From Darwinimomas sp963643215 (GTDB taxonomy: Bacteria; Bacillota; Clostridia; Lachnospirales; Lachnospiraceae), in contig CAVIJY010000076.1 of the NCBI GenBank assembly GCA_963643215.1, forward strand, positions 1-5,939: a DNA stretch of 5,939 nucleotides, in the 5' to 3' direction. Below the pieces are notes generated by a model. It searched no databases. It was not told where the DNA came from and was given only the letters and a program-made list of their open reading frames with translations. Positions 1 to 5,911 of the stretch are shown here, one piece after another. The position numbers and the translations under genes were made by a program. Position 1 is the first letter of the stretch; the number at the start of each line of letters is the position of its first letter.

Positions 1-13
1 AAAGAACACCGTC

Positions 14-42
14 TTGACACAACTTGAATATATAGTTATAAA
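14..42 (+). promoter_or_regulatory. Sigma-A type promoter of ftsH
   Basis: A perfect -35 hexamer TTGACA (14-19) is followed after exactly 17 bp by TATAAA (37-42), one base off the -10 consensus. Transcription should begin near base 49, leaving a leader of about 35 nt. The ftsH ribosome binding site AGGAG (72-76) sits 7 nt before the ATG. I see no CIRCE-type or CtsR-type heat-shock operator around the promoter, so strong housekeeping expression is the simplest reading. In many Firmicutes ftsH follows tilS and hpt; what lies upstream here is outside the window. Confidence 0.85.
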
Positions 43-83
43 AAGAGTGTGTGTTATATGAAGTATAGAACAGGAGAATACTC

Positions 84-2027
84 ATGGGAAATAATCAAAA
101 TCAGGGCGGTGCGGGCAGTGACGGCCCGGGCGACGACAACAGACAGAGACTGCAGAGCTGGATAAGGATATACCTGATCTCGCTGGCAGCGGTCATACTT
201 TTCAATGCATTTCTCTTCCCCAGGTTTACGGACAAGGTGGTGCATTCCGTTGACTACGGTACATTTGTCACTATGCTTGAAAACGGAGAGCTGAGCACAG
301 TACAGCTTGAGGACACGGTTATTTACTTTGTAGACAAGAATAACCAGACATACAAGACCAATGCTATCTCACAGGATCAGAATCTGGTGGACAGGCTGAT
401 CGCAGCAAAGGATGTAAAGTTCGACAAGGTCTATGAGCAGAGAAGTCTGCTGCAGACGATACTTATAGACTGGATATTCCCGTTCCTTCCGATGATATTG
501 CTGTTTGCATGGATCAGCAATATGGCAAAAAAACGCGGCGGAATGGGCGGCGGAATGGGCAGCATGATGTTTGGCGGCAAGTCTGCGGGCAAGGAGTACA
601 AGCCGGATGAGTCGGAGCCGGTCAGCTTTGCTGATGTGGCAGGCCAGGATGAGGCCAAGGAAAGCCTTCAGGAGATAGTTGATTTCCTGAAGAATCCTAC
701 AAAATACGAGGCTATCGGAGCTAAGATGCCGAAGGGCGCTCTTTTGGTCGGACCTCCCGGAACAGGAAAGACGCTGATTGCGAGAGCTATAGCGGGAGAG
801 GCGGGAGTTCCGTTCTTCTCCATAGCCGGATCCGAATTTGTGGAGATGTTTGTCGGAATGGGCGCGAGCAAGGTGCGGGATCTGTTTGATCAGGCGGGAA
901 AGAAGGCACCATGCATCATATTTATAGATGAGATAGATACCATCGGCAAGAAGCGTGATAGCGGAACAGGCTTCGGAGGCAATGATGAGCGTGAGCAGAC
1001 ACTCAATCAGCTGCTGACGGAGATGGACGGATTTGACGCAACAAAGGGAGTAGTTATTCTTGCGGCTACAAACCGTCCGGAGAGTCTTGATCCGGCGCTG
1101 CTTCGCCCGGGACGGTTCGACAGAAGAATCCCGCTTGAGCTTCCGGATCAGCTGGGACGCGAGCAGATACTCAAACTTCACGCAAAGAAGGTCAAGCTGG
1201 CCGATAATATCGACTTCAATGTGATAGCAAGGATGACTGCCGGTGCTTCAGGTGCCGAGCTGGCCAACATCATCAATGAGGCCGCGCTTGGAGCGGTGAG
1301 AAACGGCAGAAAGCATGTAGTTCAGGCAGATCTTCAGGAGGCTGTGGATACCATCCTGGCCGGAGCGCAGAAGAAGAATGATATACTGACGGAGAAGGAG
1401 AAGGCTATAGTAGCATACCACGAGGTGGGACATGCGCTTGTAGCCGCTCTGCAGACAAACTCGGCGCCGGTGCAGAAGATCACGATAGTGCCCAGAACCA
1501 GCGGAGCCCTCGGCTTTACCATGCAGGTGGATTCGGAGCAGAGAAACCTCATGACCAAGGATGAGATGCTTGCCAAGATAGCCACCTATACGGGCGGCCG
1601 TGCCGCAGAGGAATTAATATTCCATTCCGTGACCAACGGTGCAAGCAACGATATCGAGCAGGCTACGAAGCTTGCAAGAGCTATGATTACAAGATACGGC
1701 ATGAGCGACGAGTTCGACATGGTTGCTCTTGAGACGGTCAGGGGAGCATATCTGGGAGGAGATTCTTCTCTGGCATGCAGTGAAACCACGGCAGCGGAGA
1801 TAGACCGCGTGGTGACTCGCATCGTAAAGGAGCAGCATCAAAAAGCATACGATCTGCTCAAGAACAACAAGAAGAAGCTTGATGAGATAAGCAAGTTCCT
1901 CTACGAGAAGGAAACCATAACCGGAGAGGAGTTCATGGAGATACTGCTGAGGAAGAACGAGGAGCCCGCTGCAGCGCAGAGCAGCTCAGACGGAGAGGCG
2001 GCAGATACAAACCGGCAGGATAGCTGA
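84..2027 (+). CDS. ftsH: ATP-dependent zinc metalloprotease FtsH
   Basis: This is a membrane-anchored AAA+ protease (peptidase family M41) that unfolds and degrades damaged or short-lived membrane and cytosolic proteins as a hexamer on the cytoplasmic face of the membrane. The 647-residue length is normal. Visible in order: transmembrane helix 1 (about 27-46), extracytoplasmic FtsH_ext domain (about 52-120), transmembrane helix 2 (about 123-146), a Gly/Met-rich linker (152-165), Walker A GPPGTGKT (223-230), pore loop FVGMG (256-260), Walker B IIFIDEID (278-285), and the second region of homology with arginine fingers R341 and R344. The zinc site is HEVGH (446-450), with D523 in the NDIEQAT motif as probable third ligand. 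The usual motif is HEAGH; the Ala-to-Val change is at a non-ligand position. The C-terminal tail (about 625-647) is polar and probably disordered. The start is fixed by AGGAG 7 nt upstream. The gene has its own promoter and terminator, so it can be transcribed alone. Confidence 0.97.
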   Translation: MGNNQNQGGAGSDGPGDDNRQRLQSWIRIYLISLAAVILFNAFLFPRFTDKVVHSVDYGTFVTMLENGELSTVQLEDTVIYFVDKNNQTYKTNAISQDQNLVDRLIAAKDVKFDKVYEQRSLLQTILIDWIFPFLPMILLFAWISNMAKKRGGMGGGMGSMMFGGKSAGKEYKPDESEPVSFADVAGQDEAKESLQEIVDFLKNPTKYEAIGAKMPKGALLVGPPGTGKTLIARAIAGEAGVPFFSIAGSEFVEMFVGMGASKVRDLFDQAGKKAPCIIFIDEIDTIGKKRDSGTGFGGNDEREQTLNQLLTEMDGFDATKGVVILAATNRPESLDPALLRPGRFDRRIPLELPDQLGREQILKLHAKKVKLADNIDFNVIARMTAGASGAELANIINEAALGAVRNGRKHVVQADLQEAVDTILAGAQKKNDILTEKEKAIVAYHEVGHALVAALQTNSAPVQKITIVPRTSGALGFTMQVDSEQRNLMTKDEMLAKIATYTGGRAAEELIFHSVTNGASNDIEQATKLARAMITRYGMSDEFDMVALETVRGAYLGGDSSLACSETTAAEIDRVVTRIVKEQHQKAYDLLKNNKKKLDEISKFLYEKETITGEEFMEILLRKNEEPAAAQSSSDGEAADTNRQDS

Positions 2028-2029
2028 TC

Positions 2030-2068
2030 GGCATTCATACGCTCGTGCGAAAGAAAAACGAGCATGCC
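2030..2068 (+). other. Bulged hairpin in the ftsH 3' untranslated region
   Basis: GGCAT (2030-2034) pairs with ATGCC (2064-2068), and GCTCGT (2041-2046) pairs with ACGAGC (2058-2063). This gives a stem of 5 + 6 bp with a one-sided 6-nt bulge (2035-2040) and an 11-nt purine-rich loop. It begins 3 nt after the ftsH stop codon and about 43 nt before the terminator stem. There is no U-run after it, so it is not itself a terminator. A role in protecting the 3' end of the message is possible but is only inferred. Confidence 0.4.
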
Positions 2069-2110
2069 ACCCTGTAGACGGATCGCGGAAGAAATCAGTA
2101 AAAGAAACAG

Positions 2111-2152
2111 AAAAGACAGCCTAAGCAGATGATGCGGAGGCTGTCTTTTATT
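2111..2152 (+). terminator. Rho-independent terminator of ftsH
   Basis: AAAAGACAGCCT (2111-2122) is perfectly complementary to AGGCTGTCTTTT (2138-2149), giving a 12-bp stem with a 15-nt loop. The descending arm runs into a U-rich tail (TTTTATT, 2146-2152). It lies about 85 nt past the ftsH stop and separates ftsH from the peptidase gene. Because the stem starts with an A-run and ends in a T-run it could also act weakly on the other strand, though no gene is seen there. Confidence 0.88.
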
Positions 2153-2179
2153 GATTTTGGCACAGCATGATTATAAAAT
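2151..2179 (+). promoter_or_regulatory. Probable promoter of the C1 peptidase gene
   Basis: TTGATT (2151-2156) and TAAAAT (2174-2179) are separated by 17 bp. They match 4 of 6 and 5 of 6 consensus bases of a sigma-A promoter. Transcription would start near 2186, giving a leader of about 68 nt. The -35 box directly abuts the tail of the ftsH terminator, a compact end-to-start arrangement that supports separate transcription of the two genes. An alternative -10, TATAAA at 2172-2177, would need a short 15-bp spacer. Confidence 0.55.
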
Positions 2180-2242
2180 GAAAAATACTGAATCGTGTGG
2201 CGGCAAGGTGCCGACGGGAGATTCAGGCGTCATATACTACGC

Positions 2243-2247
2243 GGAGG
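2243..2247 (+). promoter_or_regulatory. Ribosome binding site fixing the peptidase start
   Basis: GGAGG lies 6 nt upstream of the ATG at 2254. The frame is open further upstream to a GTG at 2197, but that codon has no Shine-Dalgarno sequence and would put 19 charged residues ahead of the signal peptide. The ATG at 2254 is therefore the start. Confidence 0.85.
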
Positions 2248-2253
2248 AAACTT

Positions 2254-4465
2254 ATGAAAAAAGGAAAAAGGATCGCAGCGCTGTTTCTGAGCCTTGCGAT
2301 GGGGACAACAGCGCTGATGCAGACAGCGGCATATGCGGCGCCGTCAGAGGCACCGAAGCAGCCGGGAGATCCGGTACAGGCAGGTAAATATCTGCTGGAG
2401 AACCGGCAGGAGTACATAGTACAGCCTACAGAGACATATGAATCCACAGAGACATTTCCGGAATACTTTGATCTGAGAGATAAGGGAGTGGTGACTCCGG
2501 TAAAGCTTCAAAACCCGTGGGGGACATGCTGGGGCTTTGCGGCGATCGCAGCCTCCGAGACCAGTATACTCTCATCCATGGGAAAAACATATGACGAAAC
2601 GGGACTGGATCTGTCAGAGCATCATCTGGCATGGTTTGCGGGAACGCAGCTTCATGACGGATCAAGCCAGGACGGCGAGGGAATCGTGATCACTGAAGAG
2701 AACATGAACCCGTTCCAGACTGGCGGGATCATGTATACCGCAACATCCGTATTTTCATCCGGCATAGGACCGGTGGCAGAGGATGTAGTGCCCTACAGAG
2801 GCAAGAACAGCAAGACTATGGGAATATTGTTTTATAATGTCTGCTATTCGGATGATGATGACTGGTCGCTCCCGGATGAGTACCAGTTTCTGCAGAAATA
2901 TGAGCTTGAAGAGTCAAGTATACTTCCGGATCCGGCTATATTTGATCAGTCCAAGGATGTTGACGAATATGACGATATAGCAGAGATATATTACGGATAC
3001 AATCAGGCCGGAACCGATGCGATCAAGAGGGAGCTCATGGCAGGCCGCGCAGTTTCTGTAGCGTTCGCAGCGGACACATATCTTCCGGGACAGGGGGATG
3101 ATGAAACGGCCGAATATCTGAATACAGAGGGCGATAAGTGGCTGCATTATACATATAAGCCCGATATGGTCACTCATGCCGTAACCATAGTCGGATGGGA
3201 TGACAGCATAAAGGCGACTGACTTTCTGGATCATACCAATGACCCGGATGGGGATGGACAGCCGCATTTTCCGGAGAAGGACGGCGCATGGATAGTAAAG
3301 AACAGCTGGGGCTCGGGAGAAGTGCAGTTTCCGAACAATATGGATTTCTGGGGCAATCTGGACATAGCCGGAGTGCATGACGGATATTTCTATATATCAT
3401 ACTATGACAAGAGCCTCGTATGCCCGGAGACATTTCAGTACAATATCGACGATGTGACAGGAGAGCATGTATATATCATCGATCAGTATGATTACCTGCA
3501 GACAGAGGGCGTATCCGGGTGGATGGATGAGAAGCCGCTGATCATGGCCAATGTCTTCACTGCGGAGGAGGATCAGATCATCAGGAGAGTGTCCACAGAG
3601 ACCAATATAGCTGATGAGACGGTTACATATGAGATATATCTTCTCGATGCCGATGCGCAGATGCCTACTGACGGCGAGCTTGTCTCGAAGGTTAAGGCAT
3701 ACTACGAGTATCCCGGATATCACAGGACATCCCTGAAGGACAGTGTACGGGTGAACAAGGGACAGAGATATGCTGTCGTAGTGACGCAGGAGGCGGACTA
3801 CGAGGGAAAGCATTACTATGACTTCAACACCGCAAAGCGCAAGAATGAGCATGGTATGGAAGAATCGAATGCTCTGGTACGCGAAAAGCACGCAGGTGAG
3901 GATGAGAAGTCATATTTCAATGAGCTTTCGCATTCCTACGGAGTAGGCATAGTCAACCCGGGGGAGAGCTATGTATATATAGACGATCTCGGATACTGGT
4001 CGGATTTCTCACAGGTCATCCCCGAGCTGCAGAAGGATGAAAAGCTGTCATGGTATGATTTTGATAACTTTCCGATCAAGACATATTCAACATTTGCCGA
4101 TGCATCTGCGGAACTGGCGGCTTCTCAGGCCAGCGTGCTGCCGGATCTCGGATATGCAGAGCCGGCAACGCAGATCAATACGCGGATGCTGGTTATCTGC
4201 GTAATCGCGGTTCTGCTGATATTCACGCTGATTGTGGTAGGAGCGATCCTGATCATCATACATATACTTAAAAAGCGCAAGGCAAAGCGAATGCAGCAGG
4301 TTCAGGAGGGTCAAGCTCGGGAGGATCAGCCTCAGGCGGATCAGACCCAGGAGAGTCAACCTCTGGAGAGTCAGATTCAGGATGGGCAGACTTCGACGGA
4401 TCAGTCGCAGGATGACCCCGACGGAACGGAAACCGGCGGTAAGGAAGACCCGGAGCCCGAGGACA
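2254..4465 (+). CDS. Secreted, membrane-anchored C1-family cysteine peptidase with lectin-like domain (3' end in gap)
   Basis: A papain-like endopeptidase that should act outside the cell while tethered to the membrane. At least 737 residues are visible. Residues 1-28 form a signal peptide (MKKGKR, hydrophobic core, cleavage probably after AYA at 28). The peptidase domain spans about 68-390: oxyanion glutamine Q86, nucleophile C92 in the WGTCWGF motif, catalytic H308 in THAVTIVGWDD and N350 in VKNSWG, all intact. A lectin-like module typical of this family follows (about 428-610), with the AYGVGIVNPGE-type signature present as YGVGIVNPGE (562-571). A single transmembrane helix (about 645-671) is followed by the stop-transfer sequence KKRKAKR, then an acidic, glutamine-rich tail of five-residue repeats. 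There is no LPXTG-type sortase signal in what is seen. An insertion between H308 and N350 carries a 12-residue pattern resembling a calcium-binding EF-hand loop (330-341). Substrate is unknown; nutrient protein digestion or surface-protein processing are both plausible. The stop codon is hidden in the Ns, and any frame read through them is meaningless. Confidence 0.92.
4300..4404 (+). repeat. 15-bp tandem repeat coding a pentapeptide tail (7 units)
   Basis: Seven consecutive degenerate 15-bp units encode VQEGQ, AREDQ, PQADQ, TQESQ, PLESQ, IQDGQ and TSTDQ (residues 683-717 of the peptidase). The common pattern at the protein level is two variable residues, an acidic or small residue, a small or acidic residue, then glutamine. 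An eighth, broken unit (SQDD) follows to 4416. The best-conserved DNA core is TCAGGAG-GTCAG-like. By membrane topology the repeats are cytoplasmic. Unit number could vary between strains by slippage or recombination. Confidence 0.85.
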
Positions 4466-4684
4466 NNNNNNNNNNNNNNNNNNNNNNNNNNNNNNNNNNN
4501 NNNNNNNNNNNNNNNNNNNNNNNNNNNNNNNNNNNNNNNNNNNNNNNNNNNNNNNNNNNNNNNNNNNNNNNNNNNNNNNNNNNNNNNNNNNNNNNNNNNN
4601 NNNNNNNNNNNNNNNNNNNNNNNNNNNNNNNNNNNNNNNNNNNNNNNNNNNNNNNNNNNNNNNNNNNNNNNNNNNNNNNNNNNN
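4466..4684. other. Assembly gap (219 Ns)
   Basis: The sequence is unknown here. The gap must hold the end of the peptidase gene, any terminator and promoter between the genes, and the start of the MocR-like gene (roughly 25-35 codons judged from normal GntR domains). If the stated length is real, the peptidase tail can extend by only a few tens of residues. The length may be a scaffold estimate, so the adjacency of the two genes is likely but not proven. Confidence 0.97.
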
Positions 4685-5704
4685 CGGCTTCCTTCCAAGC
4701 GCGTGCTGGCAGACCGCTTCGGGGTGAGTGTCATCACCATAGAGCACGCATATGAGCTGCTGCGCGATGAGGGATACGCAAGCTCCAGAGAAAAAAGCGG
4801 GTATTATGCAGCATTTCGCGCTGAGGACGGATGGAACTCGCAGCCGGGACGCCATGATGCGGTATCGCCAAAGAGTTCTCGGGGCGTTCATACAGCGAAC
4901 GAGGAGCACAGGATGTACTTTCCGTTTCCGACATATGCGCGAACAGTACGCAAGGTGCTGTCGGACTACGGCGAGACGCTGTTTATCAAGTCTCCGAAGC
5001 GCGGAAGTGATGTGCTGCGGTGCGCGATCGCGGACTATCTGGTTCGCGGACGGGGCATGAAGATCACCAAGGATCAGGTGATAGTCGGATCAGGATCCGA
5101 ATACATGTACGGAATCATAGTGCAGATGCTCGGAAATGATCGGATCTATGCGGTTGAGAATCCCTCATATGACAAGATCAGCATGTCATACATGGCGGGA
5201 GGAGCAGCGTGTGAATTTCTGGATTTCGCCGGAGACGGAATAGAGGACAGCGCGCTGGCAGCATCCAGAGCATCAGTGCTTCATATCACATCATACAGAA
5301 GCTATCCGAGCGGAATCACGGCCTCGGCATCAAAGCGTGCAGGATATCTGCGATGGGCATCAAGGCGCGACGCGTATATAGTTGAGGATGATTTTGAATC
5401 GGAGTTTTCGCTGTCATCAAAGCCTGAGGATACAGTGTTCTCCATGGATCGTGACGGAAGAGTGATATATCTGAATACATTTACCAGGACTATCTCTCCG
5501 TCGATGCGTGTAAGCTATATGGTGCTTCCTGAAAGGCTCAACGCAATATTTGACGAAAAGGTGGGCACCTTTTCATCCACAGTTCCGACGATAGATCAAT
5601 ATGTGCTTGCGGAGCTTTTAAACGGAGGAGAGTTTGAACGGCATATCAACCGCGTGAGAAGGCGGCTGCGGGCCATGCGTGATGAGGCGGAGCGTGCGCG
5701 GTAG
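4685..5704 (+). CDS. MocR-type regulator: GntR winged helix plus degenerate aminotransferase-like domain (5' end in gap)
   Basis: 339 residues are visible (numbered from the first codon after the gap). Residues 1-44 are most of a GntR winged helix-turn-helix (LPSKRVLADRFGVS, then a recognition helix SVITIEHAYELL and the wing ending SGYY). A short linker leads to a fold-type I aminotransferase-like domain from about residue 78 (FPFPTYARTVRKVLSDYG; GSGSEYMYG; YPSG at 207-210; VEDDFESEF at 233-241). MocR proteins normally bind pyridoxal phosphate through a lysine and regulate vitamin B6, GABA or amino-acid genes. Here the lysine position is R268 (NTFTRTISPS), the cofactor-contacting tyrosine is F237, and the chain stops after AERAR, about 95 residues before a typical C terminus such as that of GabR. 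D235 and R275, equivalents of cofactor-binding residues, remain. DNA binding is likely retained; cofactor binding as an internal aldimine is not. It could instead be an early pseudogene. The target gene is unknown. Confidence 0.85.
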   Translation, partial: RLPSKRVLADRFGVSVITIEHAYELLRDEGYASSREKSGYYAAFRAEDGWNSQPGRHDAVSPKSSRGVHTANEEHRMYFPFPTYARTVRKVLSDYGETLFIKSPKRGSDVLRCAIADYLVRGRGMKITKDQVIVGSGSEYMYGIIVQMLGNDRIYAVENPSYDKISMSYMAGGAACEFLDFAGDGIEDSALAASRASVLHITSYRSYPSGITASASKRAGYLRWASRRDAYIVEDDFESEFSLSSKPEDTVFSMDRDGRVIYLNTFTRTISPSMRVSYMVLPERLNAIFDEKVGTFSSTVPTIDQYVLAELLNGGEFERHINRVRRRLRAMRDEAERAR

Positions 5705-5729
5705 GAGGTGCTGACGAACACACAGAATG

Positions 5730-5779
5730 AACCTTGCCGGGTTTGTGCAAAAATGTGCAAATACCGGCGAGGTTTTTTT
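5730..5779 (+). terminator. Rho-independent terminator of the MocR-like gene
   Basis: AACCTTGCCGG (5730-5740) pairs with CCGGCGAGGTT (5764-5774) as an 11-bp stem with one G-T wobble, followed by seven Ts (5773-5779). It starts 26 nt after the stop codon. The 23-nt loop is long for a terminator and contains two copies of TGTGCAAA (5744-5751 and 5754-5761). A regular terminator placed here argues that the early stop of the MocR-like gene is its settled 3' end rather than a fresh mutation in the middle of a longer gene. Confidence 0.85.
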
Positions 5780-5792
5780 AATATTCGGGAAT

Positions 5793-5820
5793 TTGTCACT
5801 TGCATATTTATGCATATAAG
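5793..5820 (+). promoter_or_regulatory. Promoter for a gene beyond the window
   Basis: TTGTCA (5793-5798) and TATAAG (5815-5820) match 5 of 6 consensus bases each and are 16 bp apart. Transcription would start near 5827 and run rightward out of the window. The promoter starts 14 bp after the T-run of the MocR-gene terminator. The stretch is A+T-rich compared with the genes. Confidence 0.6.
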
Positions 5821-5828
5821 ATGTATAT
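5801..5828 (+). repeat. Three phased TGYATAT direct repeats over the promoter
   Basis: TGCATAT occurs at 5801-5807 and 5811-5817, and TGTATAT at 5822-5828, with starts 10 and 11 bp apart, so all three face the same side of the helix. They span the spacer, the -10 box and the predicted start site. The middle copy also forms the 8-bp palindrome TATGCATA (5809-5816), and an imperfect dyad TATTG-TTG-CAATA (5826-5838) follows. This is the layout of a repressor operator. MocR-family regulators such as GabR are known to bind direct repeats, so the adjacent MocR-like protein is a candidate ligand, by inference only. Confidence 0.4.
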
Positions 5829-5883
5829 TGTTGCAATACAAAGCTAAGACAATCATGAAGCGGACATGCGGGAAATGGAGAAA

Positions 5884-5911
5884 CAAGTTTGGAAGTAAAC
5901 TTCCAAACTTG
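5884..5911. repeat. Perfect 12-bp inverted repeat
   Basis: CAAGTTTGGAAG (5884-5895) and CTTCCAAACTTG (5900-5911) are exact reverse complements around a 4-nt loop TAAA. No T-run follows on the + strand, so it is not a normal rightward terminator. On the - strand it is followed by TTTCTCC, a weak U-tract, so it could terminate a leftward gene from outside the window. It could equally be an operator or a leader hairpin about 57 nt downstream of the predicted transcription start. Confidence 0.7.

Noticed and set aside
58..83. Short leader peptide starting at ATG 58 before ftsH
   Set aside because: It has no ribosome binding site and overlaps ftsH out of frame without any attenuator structure.
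369..1181. Long open frame on the - strand inside ftsH (270 codons)
   Set aside because: It is fully antisense to well-conserved FtsH coding sequence, has no recognisable motif and no ribosome binding site. It reflects the G+C-biased third positions of ftsH.
2157..2175. TTGGCAC resembling a sigma-54 -24 element
   Set aside because: The required GC-containing -12 element is absent at the correct distance, while a sigma-A arrangement fits.
2197..2253. Upstream GTG start adding 19 residues to the peptidase
   Set aside because: It has no ribosome binding site and would bury the signal peptide behind charged residues. The ATG at 2254 has GGAGG at the right distance.
2914..3891. Overlapping - strand open frames inside the peptidase gene
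   Set aside because: They are shadows of the + strand gene, with no domain, ribosome binding site or promoter.
4300..4404. 15-bp repeats considered as a CRISPR or origin iteron array
   Set aside because: The units are contiguous, degenerate, in frame and lack spacers. They encode a regular pentapeptide tail.
4466..4755. Peptidase frame continuing through the Ns to a stop at 4755
   Set aside because: The continuation depends on unknown bases. The residues after the gap in that frame match nothing, while the other frame gives a clear GntR winged helix.
5703..5729. AGGAGG at the MocR stop followed by ATG at 5727 (30-codon frame)
   Set aside because: The ribosome binding site is 18 nt from the ATG, too far, and the frame runs through the terminator hairpin.
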